A DNA stretch of 64,000 bases from Axinella damicornis (Eukaryota; Porifera; Demospongiae; Axinellida; Axinellidae): positions 19,870,227 to 19,934,226 of the forward strand of contig OZ007509.1 in assembly GCA_963931865.1 (NCBI GenBank), written 5' to 3'. Shown piece by piece: positions 1-11,984 of the stretch (the stretch's first letter is position 1; every line of letters begins with the position of its first letter). The notes beneath the pieces were generated by a model, which saw nothing but the letters and a program-made list of their open reading frames with translations, did not search any database and was not told the DNA's origin. A program made the position numbers and the translations under genes.

Positions 1-2755
1 CCGGGCCCAGCTGCCCTTGCATCGACTTTGAATGTAAGCAGCTTGTCCACAAACGCAGATGTTGGGATGTTTTCCAGGCCTATGATCATGCACTTGGAAG
101 CATCTGCAACCAGCTCTTTTTCTGGTGTCCGCTCTACAGCTGTGACATGGAACGGGCTGCTGGGTACTGCTCTGCCTGACCATGAGACTGAAAACATGTG
201 CTCTCCTCCAGCTCTTGGTACGTAGTCGACTGAGAATGTTCCGTCCCTGTTGTCAGTGATCGATATGTCGGGTTTCTCTTTCTTCAGCTTTGAGGCTGCA
301 ACTTTGACAAGGAGTTCTCCGCTCCCACCATCTTTGGTATCTACCACAAACGCTAGTGGCTCATTAATGTAGCATCTGTCTGGTAGGCCTGTTACAATGC
401 ATGCATCAGGCTTGGGAGGTTTGCCGTAACGGACAATGTACGGACTGGTAGGTATTTCCTTGTCCTTGATCGAAACATGGATAAAATAGAGGCCTGGCTC
501 CTTGGGCTGGAAACTCAGCTTCATTTTCCCCTTCTGGGCTTTTGTCAACTTGACTTTCAAATGCGTGCTAGTGTCTTTATGGACTGCATATGCTTTCACA
601 TCGCTGATCTTGCAGTCTACCTCAAGCTCAATGCCAATTGGTTTGCCATGCATGTAGGTTTGCAGCTGAGCATTGTCGATGACAGTGAACTTGAATGGAG
701 AACCAGGGATAGGAACGTTCGACCAATTCAAACTCAACAAGTGCGACCCTGGTGCAGTGGGGATGTAGGTGATGTCGAAAACACCCCTCCTATCTTTGTT
801 CGGCTGTACCTCAAGCCGGGGAGGCTCCTCATTCAGAGAAGGCCCATCAACTGTGACTTCAAGATGCCCACAGCCAGCACCAGTTGTGTCAACTGAGAAC
901 GAGACGGTTCTTTGCACGTACGTGATGCCCTGGGTTTCCTTGACACCAACTGCCACACACTTGGTTGCATCGGGGACTTGTTCCTCCATGACTCCAGTGA
1001 GGGGTACTGTACCAGGACTCAAGTCAATAGTGAAGGGCGAGCATTTGACTTGAGTGCCTTCGAAGAAGACTGAGAGAGTGTAAACGTCTTCTTTTGGGGG
1101 AGTGAAGGAAACTTGGTATGCTCTGCGGGCGACCTTCGTGATGTTAACTGAAACATCTCCACACTCTTTCCCATTGCACTGAGCAGTGAGTGTACCCGAC
1201 CCTGCATTGCTGATATCGACCAGCAGGTCAGCGATTGCACCTGGAGCAGTGTAGATTGGGTCGGCACACTCGACCTTGTCCGGTGCTGCTGGGGGGAGGA
1301 GGTTGATAGTGAACGGTGAACCGGGAACAGGCTTCCCTCCCCAGTTGACGTTCACTTTGTAGACGTCGGGATGCGGAGGATTGAAGGACACTGTGTAGTC
1401 ACGTTCAAGCTGCTGCTCAACCTTGATAGGGACAGGACCAACTGTATCGCCCATTGCGTGGGCGCTGAACGTACCCCACTTGACGTCCACTTCGTACATG
1501 TCAGGCTGCAGGGGTTTGAACGACACTGTGAAATTGCCATCCGGCTGAGGCTCGATTGTGACAGGAACGGCTCCACCCAACTCACCATTCGCTTCTGCAA
1601 TGAGCTCACCCCTCCCAGCCTTTGAGATATCGAAAGCTAGGGCAACGCTTTGGTCCGCTTCTTCTGGGATGGAGGTGCTCAAGTGGCAAACCTGACCTGG
1701 ATCTGACTGATGGAGATTGATGGTGAATGGAGACCCCGTGATGTGGTTGTCACCATAGAGAATGGCAAGGGTGTAGATGTCGACCTTTTTTGGCTGAAAC
1801 TTAACTCGGTATTTGGCAAGGCTGGTTTCTTCGACATGGACATGAATCTTTCCTGTCACAGTGCCGGTTGCTTCAGCTCTAACCACACCATATCCAGCTC
1901 GTGAGCAGTCAAGTTGGAGCCAAACAAACCCACCTGCATCCTCTGGGACCTGGAGGTAGCTGACTTCTACCTTATCGGCAGCAGCTGGAAGAAGAACAAT
2001 CTTCATTTTGGTGTGGCAGAATTGGGCCAGGTAGCCAACCCTCACCAGCTGATCAAGAGTGGGATTGGCAAAGTCTTCAGGAGAGATGGTCTTCTTCACT
2101 CCCAGGAGCTGCTCTGCAGCATCTATGCTCCTCCGGCAGTTTTCTGTGGATGGTTCAGCGCCCATCTGTTTGAAGCTTGGAAATTCACCACCAGCAAAGG
2201 AGTTGACCAATGCTCCGAGTGTTTGGCCACTCGTCCAGTCTGTGGTGAAATTGCTGACCTTCTGGCCTGGAATCTGCTTATGAATCCGCAGCAGCAGGGA
2301 CACCTGTCCCGGGGAGTCTGGGCCGCAGAAGTAAGTGAGGTAGGTGATCACTGAGAGCTCGTCAGGCTTGCTAACAGCGAGATCCGCTGGCTGCATCACT
2401 TGTGGGACACTGAGTTGCTTTTCAGCAAGGTGCATTGCGTTCTTGACGTTGTGAAGACCATTGTTTGGGTCGAGATTGGCATGGTGTGGAATCAGGCCAG
2501 GCTTGCAAAAGTCAACAAGGGCAGAGAGATTGGTACCGTTGTTCCAATCGGTTGTGAAGTTGGTGATGCATCGTCCAGGAAGAACCGCATTCAGCCACAG
2601 AAGAAGGAGCTTCTTGAGTTTCCCCAGGTTCTGCGTTTGGTCCTTTTCACCAGCTTGTGTCGTGGATTGTGCAGAACCAATGTGGTACCGCAGAATCAGA
2701 GCCCAAATGAGAGCAAGAGTAAGTTTCTTGTTGTTCTGGAGAATGTCAGAGGGTC
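1..2755 (-). CDS. Filamin A, exon 3 (partial: end of CH1, CH2, CH3, first filamin repeats)
   Basis: Filamins cross-link actin through N-terminal CH domains followed by Ig-like filamin repeats. This exon begins at 2755 after a CAG acceptor and stays open in one frame to the window edge, so the C-terminus is missing. Read down the coordinates it gives the end of CH1 (LALIWALILRYHIG), CH2 (about 2640-2340) and CH3 (about 2330-2010), then Ig repeats with the usual 'SPF' strand and 'AGxG' motifs. Three CH domains are the architecture of the Jitterbug/FLN-2 filamin branch; classic filamins have two. Compared with filamin C, CH3 is joined directly to the repeat equivalent to C repeat 12, a hybrid repeat sits near 1475, and the repeat plus acidic hinge equivalent to C repeat 15 is missing near 1000. 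All these joins are in frame. Splice phase fits exon 2 (one base carried over). Function is inferred from the family. Confidence 0.9.
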
Positions 2756-4079
2756 CTGCACGAGCAAAGTACCGGAACGAGTGACTCTATTTACTGTAAC
2801 CAACATGCACCTCAATTTATTATCCACATGTCTACAGACAAAATCGACACTCAACTCATCTCTTGAGCTAGCAAGTCTGAACATGCTAAACTACTCTACA
2901 TGATCCCATGCGAGTCATTTTACACAAAATACAGTGGAACCCCTCTTAAAGGACGTCTATCCCTTATCAGGACACTCGATCTCATCCCAACGTCACACAA
3001 ATATGTATTTTTGCCCCCGGAAATGAGGACACAGTTCAGGGGCCCAAGGGTGTTCCAGATTCCACTGTAAGTCAGGCTCATCCAATACCAAAGTCCAGCC
3101 ACTTACGTATAAACTCAAAACGTGTTCACTGCAAAAGTATTCCTACTTCAAACGCAGCTGTTACATACAGCAGGTGTGACTATAGGCCCTCTTTGTTTCA
3201 TGCGGTCTGTCAACAGAGCTGCATATCGTCAAGAGACTGAAAGCTGTTTCATTACAACTGGTGGACCATTGGTTTTTCATCAACTGTCCACTGGAATGTT
3301 GATGACTTGCCTCCTACACGTCTTGGGGACACTACAGGTGGTTACTATGAGTGTGTGTGGAGGGGATCCCAGTGGACCTGCAATCCCTTTGAGGTGTAAC
3401 CTGATATGGTATGTGCTTAAGTGGGGCAGCCGCAAGGGACAAACTGTAGGTCCTTCTTAGAGATGTTGGAATCTAAGGCTGACAAATTAGACAAGTAAAC
3501 TATAGTACCGTGCGCTACTTTTAATATGCCAAAGCACCTACCGATTTTAATACTGCATGCATGCAGAATGAGATACTGCAAGTTGTGGCAGTAATGTTAG
3601 AAACAGGGTGTGGTGTATAAATTAGAACATTTTTCGACTTTCACACAACTTTTCTCAGCCTCTCGAGTGGATCTCTGGTCTGTGAGTTATGTAGATGCTG
3701 AAATCTGACGCTTGTATTCTGAACTAAGCCTTCAACAAGGCCTTCATTGCTGAAACTCCATGGACAGACAGACAGACAGACGGACAAACCGATCACTCTA
3801 CCCCTGCTGCGCGCGCGCATGCGCACGGGGTAATGATTTGCCAAGTACATATGCAGGCAACACACAACACAGTGCATACAGGAACAGACAATGCAAGAAC
3901 ACACAAGCTTATTAGTCTAATTATCGGTCATCCACTGCGGGTGTTCTCGGTGATGGACTAACAACTCGCCTCAATGAGCAGTGTATGTTTTGTGCAGGGT
4001 TTATTGTTCATTGCCGCTGGAATTTTGGTCCTGTTTTGAGACCATTGGTCGGTGTTCTACATGCCATGAAGATATCAGT

Positions 4080-4208
4080 CCCTCATCCCAGCAGCAGTGG
4101 AGAGTGCTTTAAGGCTGAGTATCCCTCATCCCAGCAGCAGTGGAGAGTGCTTTAAGGCTGAGTATCCCTCATCCCAGCAGCAGTGGAGAGTGCTTTAAGG
4201 CTGAGTAT
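4080..4208. repeat. 43-bp tandem repeat, three copies
   Basis: The unit starting CCCTCATCCCAGCAGCAGTG occurs three times with almost no divergence (starts near 4080, 4123 and 4166), which indicates a recent duplication inside the filamin A intron. Confidence 0.9.
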
Positions 4209-4253
4209 ATACCTATTTGGGTATCAGGAAGTCTGCCATTCGAGTGGTGAAGG

Positions 4254-4534
4254 TATCGTAGTCGCTCATTAGTAGGCGTATGCGCCTATATCTCAACAGG
4301 AACGAAATATGCACCTACAAGCTAGATGCGCTTAATTTCGAATGACATTCCTCGAATAGGAGGTGCGCTTCATTTCAAACTATAGCTTTTTCCACTCCAT
4401 AGGATTGAAACAGCAGAGTTTCTGGAAGAAGACTTTAGCGCCTAATAAAAGTACCTGGGACGAGGGTCAAACCTACACCTAACAGCGAATATGCACCTGT
4501 AAGCGGGCTATGCCTAATAAGGAGTGACTACTGT
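4254..4534. mobile_element. Candidate MITE with imperfect terminal inverted repeats
   Basis: The left end (CGTAGTCGCTCATTAGTAGGC) and the reverse complement of the right end (CAGTAGTCACTCCTTATTAGG) match imperfectly, and both are followed by further related sequence around 'ATATGCACCT'. No coding capacity is visible. Boundaries are approximate. Confidence 0.45.
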
Positions 4535-5032
4535 ATCTAAGAATGTTTGTGCCAGAGTAGCATCTCCGTTGTGAGTTAGTCCCCTTCATAAAATGAGCAG
4601 CAACCGACATCAGCATCTTGTATACTCTATCGAGTCACACCCATATCTCACCTCACAGGAAGTTTACATCACACACCATTGTATGACATTGTGGGGCGAA
4701 TTCATACCCCACGTGCCATTTGTCGAGCCTTGGTGCCTCGCGCATGGCACAACTGCATGTCGATGTGGCAAATGTAAAATTTGGAAGTGTTGTGCACAAA
4801 CTGATAATCAGAAGTAGCTGATACATAACCGCCTTTACTTGTACCCTGGGTATTGTGGTACAGAAACGTATTATGTTGATTGTTTGCGTCGACTATGAAG
4901 TCTGTAAATGCCTTAGCTAACCTGCTTTGAGCATATTACACACAAACACAAACTACCCCTGCTGCACATGCATGCATTGGGTAAGAATGTAACGATGAAT
5001 AATTTTGGTGGAAATATACTTTGGTGCACCAT

Positions 5033-5127
5033 TGTGATCAGCATGAATGGAGCATTCCAATGATGTCCATTTTGCTGTAGGTTGAATTCTGACTCAAAAG
5101 CATGCAATTTTTAACAAAAATGTGACC
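5033..5127. repeat. Dispersed repeat, copy 1
   Basis: About 95 bases containing GATCAGCATGAATGGAGCAT recur in the same orientation near 27089-27196. The two copies are over 20 kb apart, so this is an interspersed family. No coding content is seen. Confidence 0.7.
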
Positions 5128-5686
5128 AGCAGATAAATACAGGTATTGATCGTGTATATAGTTGTTCCATGCAAGGTAAATGACAATGTATTGTGTAACG
5201 CATAGTGCGTGTGGTCTATTTGAGCAGAGGCGGCGCCGCCGGTCCGGCTGGTCCGGCTTTGGCCGGACCACTTTTCCAGCCGACCTGATTATAGTATCAC
5301 GTGCAGTGTAGTCACGCATAATCTACGCTTGATCTTATATGCAGACTCGGCAATGGCATCCATTTCTCGTCCTAGTTGTGGGCCTACCATTGAAACTCAA
5401 GGTCTTTTCTTTCCCAAAACGGCCATTTTGATGCTACGAGAGCGCTTCCTCATTGCTAAAAATACATGCGAAAAACATTTTCTGCACTTTGGCGCGAACA
5501 GATCGGCGCTTTGCGCCTCTGTCAACACGCACAGCGCCTCCGGGCACCGCCTTCCGCAGTGCGCTACGATAGTGGGCCGTACCACTTCTTTTATGCCGCT
5601 GCCGCCCCTGTTGAGTAATATTTTTGCACACGCAACATTACTCTCACAACCATCAATATGGTAGGCAATAGCCATTACAAGCTCAC

Positions 5687-5787
5687 CAAGATTGACAAGC
5701 GGGATCTTCTCGATGTCAGTGATGAATCTGAAGGCGATTGTCAGGTTCTGTGCCTTCTGAATGGTGATGGCTGGCCGGGCATAATAC
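5687..5787 (-). CDS. Filamin A, exon 2 (middle of CH1)
   Basis: A 101-bp exon between a CTGCAG acceptor and a GTGAGC donor. It encodes the CH1 segment containing QKAQNLTIAFRFI and IPLVNLG, the counterpart of the 'N(V)xxALxFL...I.LV.I' stretch in filamin CH1. Phases agree on both sides: exon 1 leaves two bases, this exon supplies one, carries 33 codons and leaves one base for exon 3. The join rebuilds a complete CH1 fold, so I consider the exon real although it is short. Confidence 0.88.
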
Positions 5788-6104
5788 CTGCAGAGGGTAC
5801 CACAATCCAGTAGGTATGCATTAGGACAACTGCAGTGGGTACAATAGAAGCCACTGTCTTCCACCATGTAAACAGATTAGCTTAACTGGCAGAAATACCT
5901 TTTCACCAGAAATTATAATTATCTAGGAATTCTCAGTTTCACAGGAATGCTCTCCCCTTCTCAGGCTTCACAAGACAAAGAAACTAGATTGAATCTGTTC
6001 AGTGCTAGCCTTGTACAGTGTTCACCGCCTTCTAGCCTCAGGATGATGTATCCATCATTCAGTGATGCAGTATAGTTCATGCTGTTTTGTGTTGCTTTTC
6101 AAGT

Positions 6105-6644
6105 CGTATTTTCGCGATCAAACGCCGCGGCTACTATTTATTTCATCACGCGATTTACTGCAGCTACTATTCGAGGTTGGCCACTGATCGAAGGCGGCTT
6201 TATTAAACTCAAGGAAGCAAGGAAACGGATTGGAGCGTCGTGTATGCGCAAAGAAGCATGAAGTTTGCCCGTGTAGTACCATCATAATCATCCCGACAAA
6301 ACGGTAGGAACCTACCAAAGCCATTACTGTCACGAAAGATTTCGCCGGTCACACATCGCTTACAACCCCCGTGCCTCGACCTCAGGAAGGCCAAACATTC
6401 TTAGACAGCTCTCAGGGATCATGACCAACAATCTGTTCTCCTCTCTTGATGCTCACAGCAAAACAGTCATGGTCTTCGAGGGCTAGACAAAGTGCTTTGA
6501 TCGATCACCGGCCATTCGAATACTACTAAGGTGGCCACGGCTACTAAACAAGGGCGGCGTTTACCTCATTCAGCCCTTCTAGAGGTGCAGCTATTATTCG
6601 AGGGCGGCCACTAATCAAGGGTGGCGTTTGATCGCGGAAATACG
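6105..6644. mobile_element. TIR element (about 540 bp)
   Basis: The ends are inverted repeats: CGTATTTTCGCGATCAAACG on the left, and the right end read on the other strand is CGTATTTCCGCGATCAAACG. Subterminal blocks resembling 'GGCCACTAATCAAGGGTGGC' also recur in inverted orientation. There is no transposase, so it is a non-autonomous DNA element or foldback. Confidence 0.65.
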
Positions 6645-7354
6645 TAATGTCTCATGAAATTATATTTTGGCTCCCCAGGTACGTAGCATTCTGGTTGCAA
6701 TGGGCTGGATGGAATCTTGGCACAGCTGCTACAAATACTGCCCCCAAAATGAATGCTGAATATCCCAAATTTCAAGGAAGAATAAAAAACTAATAATCTG
6801 TACCAAGCGATGGGACCTGGGCTACAATAAGCTGCTTATACCCTCATGTTTTTCTACACCATAAAGAGGTCTGGCAACACGTATGGCAACGCCGTGTCCA
6901 AGAGGAATACATGCAGGCTGTATAACCCACACCAATCAGGTTGCAGAAATCAGATATGTCACGTTCAATCGCGGATGTGCGAACTCATCGATTCGGTACA
7001 CATACACATGGTACACGGTGACCATCACGGCATCGGTTGACAAGGCTGTCGAAGTTTCCAGAGGGAGAATGAGGTACGGAACGTTGATACCGAAGCAGAG
7101 AGGGGCAGTAGAAGCTTTCATTTCCATTTTGGTATTTATTTATGTGCTTACCAGCCGGCTACCGTACGGCAAAAGCTTTCGGAATTTAACAGCTTGTACT
7201 GTTGCAGCTCTCCAGTTGCGGGCTAGTGCCTGACTGCCACACGCCAAAGCATAGAAACAGCTTGATCCAATGTCCGACATGTTCAAGCTAAGCTAGGACT
7301 TTAGTTCCCAGACCCGCCTCAGAAAATCGAGAAAGGGTCTGGCATGTGTAGCAA

Positions 7355-7755
7355 TAGCCTCGTACCCAGGCCCTCACGCAGAATGCGGAAGAGGGCCTGG
7401 TGACACTTGGCAGAATTCCCGTATGTGCTGAGCTCAGCAGTCTTGATTTCGGGTAGGCGAATCACGTTGGTCCATTGCCAATTACTGCGTAGTAATTACA
7501 TTCTTCACCCCGTGAAAAGTGTAGCCGTTTTGATAAAACCGCTGTTCTAGCCTTCAAGACTCACCTCCGGTCGCTCCTTGGCAAGGACTTGCTACTTAGC
7601 CATCACCAACAGCTACCTTCCGCGTGATTTCAAATGCATCCAAGTAAGGAATGTAATCGATTACGCAATTATGCTGACTGAGCACATACGGGAATTTTGC
7701 CATGTGTCACCAGGCCCTCTTCCGCGTTCCGCGTGAGGGCCTGGGTACGAGGCTA
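7355..7755. mobile_element. TIR element with about 80-bp arms ending in TAGCCTCGTACCCAGG
   Basis: The left arm starts TAGCCTCGTACCCAGGCC and the right arm ends in its reverse complement. The arms stay complementary for about 80 bases (shared TTCCCGTATGTGCTSAG), enclosing about 240 bases of unique sequence. The ends match the short hairpin family found throughout the window, so this may be a longer relative of it. Confidence 0.75.
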
Positions 7756-7932
7756 GTGTAGCAACGCCATGTCCAAGAGGAATTCAATCGTTTACACAAT
7801 CAAGTGTGAATGTTAACACTGGTGGTGCTAATTGGAGGTGTGCTCAGCTAATAGCTGCATGTACAGTAGACTATAGTCCTTGTTATGCACATGTATTCCA
7901 ACTCCAATTCGATTACAGGACCATGCACTCAC

Positions 7933-8144
7933 CTTCCCGGCATCTTCTTTCCTGGGGCCAGCGTCTCCAGCAACTTGATAAGAATCACTCCATCTTCAAG
8001 ATCGGTCTCAAGGTTGGTGACCCTGATTCCCTCCTGCTTGAGCTTTTCATTCGCCCAGTTGGTGAAGGTGTTCTTCTGCACTTCTACCCAGTCGGCCTCC
8101 TGCACTGGGCTCCCTGAGAAGAGCTGACTGAGTCTTTTTTCCAT
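7933..8144 (-). CDS. Filamin A, exon 1 (start codon, first half of CH1)
   Basis: The exon starts at an ATG at 8144 and ends at a consensus donor (AAG|GTGAGT). The 70 complete codons include NTFTNWANEKL and NLETDLEDGVILIKLLE, the typical first two helices of a filamin-type CH1 domain (F..W.N..L and DL.DG..L..LLE). It leaves two bases for exon 2. A short leader precedes the CH domain, as in other filamins. No promoter element is obvious upstream. Confidence 0.9.
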
Positions 8145-9147
8145 TTTGAATCACTCACTGGCTCGTGCCTGCCAGTCAGGCAAGAGCGTTCAGGCTTGCA
8201 AAATGAGTAGCTAAATCCGCCTTGCGTCTTTCTCACACGATCCAGTTCACTGTCAACTTTTCGTCACCAAATCTGGTGCTGCAACAGAAGACATTGACAG
8301 TGATAACTCAAACGGATTCCTGCACGCTAGCTGTAGCCAACCATGCTATGCATACGCAATGCACTAAAATTCAAATCAGAAATTTGCCTTTACTGTGAAC
8401 CAAATTGTTGGAACTCGTTGGAGAAAAAATATACTCGGGAAAAATTTCAAGTTGTGCTGAAGTCCCCATGTTGTTTCAGCCAGAAGCCTAATAAGAATGC
8501 TGATTAGCACACAGTGTGGCAACTGCGCAACACAATTCCAGCCGTTTTTGCACGCATTGAGGCCATTTCAACACCTTGGTCTCCACCTGTTGTGAAAGAC
8601 GCTACAGCTGTATTGGACATAAATGCGTATACAAGACCAGCTCTACAACTGCACCCACCGTAGCTTGTTCTAATGTAAACCTTCGCTCGACGTAAACAAT
8701 AATTATTCAAACAGCCTGCGCGCGCGACAACCAGGACGTTATTTGCGCTACAGCTAACCTTAGCTACTACGAATAATAGTAATTGCTCGTTATACCATTC
8801 GCGGCTACGAATGCCGAGTCTAAGGCAAAATTGTGTTCATTACTAAATAAACATTCTGTCACACTGCATTCACACAGCTACAAACACGCAACTCACTCTT
8901 GCAGTGTTCCTCAAGCAGCTTCTAGAGAAACAAGCGTTCCTCGAGCAGCTTCTAGAGATGCAATAACTGTACTCCACAGAGAGCGCAAAGACTCTAGCAG
9001 CACGCACTGGACTGCAAATGTGTGAGTAACAAGGTATGCTGCAGTATGTACCCGCATCACTTCCTGTGAAAAAACGCGGGCTCCTCCCACTGAAGCGCGC
9101 GGTTTGCCGTGCGCGAGTCTGAGCATTGTCGACCTGACCTGTCAAGC
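8145..9147. other. Upstream region of filamin A, no gene seen
   Basis: The open frames here are short and lack family resemblance. A 36-bp near-duplication around 8905-8960 (GTTCCTCRAGCAGCTTCTAG) is the only internal structure noted. The filamin A promoter and 5' UTR presumably lie next to 8144, but no core element can be assigned. Confidence 0.4.
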
Positions 9148-9220
9148 TAGCCTCGTGTCCCAGGCTCTCCCACGCGCGAACAAAAAACGAAAAGCTGGGC
9201 GGGGCCTGGGAACGAGGCTA
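9148..9220. mobile_element. Hairpin element of the TAGCCTCGTTCCCAGGC family
   Basis: It starts TAGCCTCGTGTCCCAGGC and ends GCCTGGGAACGAGGCTA. The interior carries CGAAAAGCTGGGCGGGGCC, which recurs inverted in the copy at 31637 and, partly, in the copy at 35183, so these copies share an ancestral core. Confidence 0.75.
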
Positions 9221-9419
9221 CTATTCAATGCGGTCCCCATGAGAGTATCAAACTTCCTCGCTAGCTGGATGCTGACCTTGAGAATCAGGAGTACCATGCA
9301 CATGCATGGTTTGTGGCGCTGCGGCATCACAGAAAGATTGTCCCATTTTCACTGTCTCTCTCCCCGGCCCAGTAAATGTAAAATTGAACCAGCTTCGTGT
9401 CACAATATTTAGACAGACA

Positions 9420-9545
9420 TGGTGGACATTACCTGTCTATCTATCTGTCTATGTATCTATTCGTATATCCATCTATCTGTCCACCTATCTATCTACCTAC
9501 CTACCTATCCACATATCCATCTATCTGTCTGTCTACATCACCAGC
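9420..9545. repeat. Tetranucleotide tract (CTAT/CTGT-rich)
   Basis: An impure CTAT/CTGT/CTAC tract of about 120 bases. Frames across it are low-complexity and not genes. Confidence 0.85.
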
Positions 9546-9649
9546 ATGCCAGGCTGTCATTGCCAGCAACTGGTATAGGCATTGTACTGTGATTTCTTTT
9601 ACCAGGACGGGTAAAAGTATACCTCCAAGTCAAAGGCTGGTCTCCCAAG

Positions 9650-9725
9650 GGGAGGAAGGTAACTCAGGTTTGAACCTTGGATTGTCCACATGTAGTCAAT
9701 CCTTTAACCACTTTGGCCACCGCAC
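9650..9725 (-). mobile_element. tRNA-like SINE head, candidate copy 1
   Basis: On the minus strand there is an A-box-like stretch (GTGGCCAAAGTGGTTAAAGG) and about 30 bases later a B-box-like AGGTTCAAACC. The same layout recurs near 24440 (+) and 36095 (-). No cloverleaf was folded, so a degenerate tRNA gene is also possible. Confidence 0.5.
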
Positions 9726-9884
9726 GCAGCTACTGCAATGAGGACAATGCTCACTACACAGCAATCAAAATAATAATCATTGATCACTCATTACTACTGA
9801 TGTTACACACGTCAGTGGAATGAAGTAGGAATGCTTATGATGAAAAGGTGATGTGTAATAAAGCATGTCTCTGTCTCTGTGGTT

Positions 9885-9909
9885 GGGGGGGGGGGGGGGG
9901 GGGGGGGGG
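9885..9909. repeat. Poly-G tract (25 nt)
   Basis: A pure G homopolymer next to GGTT. It could form a G-quadruplex and is also a place where assembly length is uncertain. Confidence 0.9.
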
Positions 9910-10251
9910 CAGCTGGCTCTCCCAATAATAATTGTTATGTAATAGGTCGACAATCTGAAGTATTATGCTCACGTGAACCAGTGTAAATAAAATTAATGTG
10001 GCGGCATACAAACACTAGCTTATACGTATCAAGCACCCATGGTTTGAGGACGTTGAAACGCAGAGGATGGGTGCTAGGTACGTACTCAGGTTTTATTAGG
10101 CAAGTGCTATGATGAAATGCAGTAGTATGCAGTAGTATGCTGTAGCTTTGCATGTGTTGTGTGTAGTCAATGTGAAACTAGTCAGCTACATCATGGCCAC
10201 CTCAGTGCATCGGCCCAAAGCAGGTCATATCTACTGTACGTTTCAACTCCT

Positions 10252-10287
<36 letters not shown>

Positions 10288-11050
10288 TGTACGTGTGTAC
10301 ACTATACAAGTAGCTATGACCAGTCATCACCAGTGAATACATTTAACTGCTACTTAACACAAGTGGTTAGTTTGTTTTGCATTTCTAATACACCTGATGA
10401 AGACCCAGTAGGATCGAAAAAAACGTTGTATTGAAATGATGAACATCGTGGCCCACTCATTAACTTATGAAACTGTTGAATGGTGGTACATTTCCGCTCT
10501 CATCCGTTAGTCTGGCACTGCAGAACAACTAAAATCCTGGCATGATCTTCCACACACCCTGACATGCACTCGGTACATTCTTTATACCACAGGTGAAACA
10601 AAATTAACGGAGGATTGTACTACCGTGGCAGTTCTCAAAGGAAGTGCAGTCGTGCCTTAATCTGTTTTGGATCAGCTATGAACAGCTCCTGCAGCTTATG
10701 GTCAACATCTGGCAATGCTCAACACTCCTGTTCATACTGCAGTCATACACGTCCATTTTGCCTGCTGGGTTACGGAGAGTGCACAACCGGCTATATACCG
10801 TACAATCGTACATTCACACAGCTTGTTTCTGATGCTACAACCATGCTTCCTCGTTTGTTTCCACTAAGACAAGCTGTGATTTCACTGGCTATATGGTCTC
10901 GGAGTATTCTTGGCTTTGACCAATCTGCACTGGACTTTGTTGCGCAGCTCCTACACTTCGTGGTTTTGATGACCACAGGACTATGTAGTAAATACCTGCA
11001 AATTGTGTGCTAGGGATAGTGGTTTACTAACATAACACATAATGTGTAAT
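9910..11050. other. Non-coding stretch with a (GT)n tract
   Basis: It contains a (GT)n microsatellite at about 10254-10287. The plus frame at 10615-11013 has no recognisable motif and no splice support, so I leave it unannotated. Confidence 0.4.
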
Positions 11051-11150
11051 GCATGCAGCCTTGTTCCCAGGCCCATGCCATTTTTGGTAGCACGAAGAAC
11101 GTTCTTCGTGCAACCAAAAATGGCATGGGCCTGGGAACAAGGCTGCATGC
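11051..11150. mobile_element. 100-bp near-perfect palindrome of the hairpin family
   Basis: The sequence starts GCATGCAGCCTTGTTCCCAG and ends with its reverse complement. The arms are complementary almost to the centre (AGAACGTTCT). Its family ends are TAGCC/TTGTTCCCAGGC variants. Confidence 0.85.
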
Positions 11151-11514
11151 ATGCTTGCGTTCATCAGTGCATATAGGAGCATTCATAGTGGTACCACAAT
11201 AACCGACAACACAAGAGTAATACACTACAAACAGAGGAAGCAGAGAGCACTGGACAACCGGAGGAGGAGTATAACTTACAGTCCAAACAAAAAGGTCAAA
11301 GTCCAATGGCTACAATGATACCCTTACTGTACTAGGTCCGCTAGTGCTAGTAAGAGCGTCATAGTGTCAATTAGGAGGTTGCATAGTGTTGGGAGGTCAC
11401 CACTTGTGAGACTGTGTGGGCCGTGAAAGCCCTTGAGGTTTTGCCGACGTGTTCCAAGTGCGCTCACCAGCACCGAGAACAGGGATGGGTTCAATCTGTT
11501 GTGGAATGCATGTC
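11151..11514. other. No gene seen
   Basis: Unique-looking sequence without a convincing frame, splice site pair or repeat. Confidence 0.4.
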
Positions 11515-11692
11515 ATGTATGTGTGGTGGATGATGTGTGGTGGATGATGTGTGGTGGATGATGTGTGGTGGATGATGTGTGGAGGATGATGTGTGGTGGC
11601 TGATGTGTGGTGGATGATGTGTGGTGGATGATGTGTGGTGGATGATGTGTGGTGGATGATGTGTGGTGGATGATGTGTGGTGGATGACTGAA
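11515..11692. repeat. 14-bp minisatellite (GATGATGTGTGGTG), about 12 copies
   Basis: The unit repeats with single-base variants. Because 14 is not a multiple of three, apparent long His/Ser/Thr frames here are artefacts. Confidence 0.9.
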
Positions 11693-11984
11693 TTAGTTTG
11701 CATGTTTTCCTGGACGACTTAACAGAGTTGTGCATGTGCTGTTTAGACCAAAGGATGTTATACAGTGTTCTTGCCAGAGGTATTGCAAAGGGCACTGTGT
11801 CCTTGGGCCTCCTATAATTGATCAAGAGAATACGTGCCCTTGGAGCAGTGTTATCATGGCAATCCCAAGGGCCCTACTAGGCACTGACTGACAAGTAGCT
11901 TAGATAATAAGTACAAGTAGCTGAGCTCGCTTCGCTCGCTCAGCTACTTCCCCCTTGTTCGCCTACCGTGCGTAATCCGGCGCC

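Larger units (their letters stand above)
2756..5686 (-). other. Filamin A intron 2 (non-coding, repeat-bearing)
   Basis: This intron joins the 5687 donor (CTTG|GTGAGC) to the 2756 acceptor (CGTGCAG). It holds a short GACA tract near 3765-3785, a triplicated 43-bp unit, a TIR element, one copy of a dispersed repeat at 5033 and a GC-rich inverted stretch near 5228-5275. I see no exon in it. Confidence 0.7.
5788..7932 (-). other. Filamin A intron 1 (non-coding, two TIR elements)
   Basis: About 2.1 kb between the exon 1 donor (GGGAAG|GTGAGT) and the exon 2 acceptor. It contains the TIR elements at 6105-6644 and 7355-7755. Nothing else coding is apparent. Confidence 0.7.

Noticed and set aside
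6846..7233. Overlapping plus frames in filamin A intron 1
   Set aside because: No motifs, no splice support, and they sit between two TIR elements.
10615..11013. A 132-codon plus-strand frame
   Set aside because: No recognisable motif, no splice context, unremarkable Cys/Ser-rich composition.
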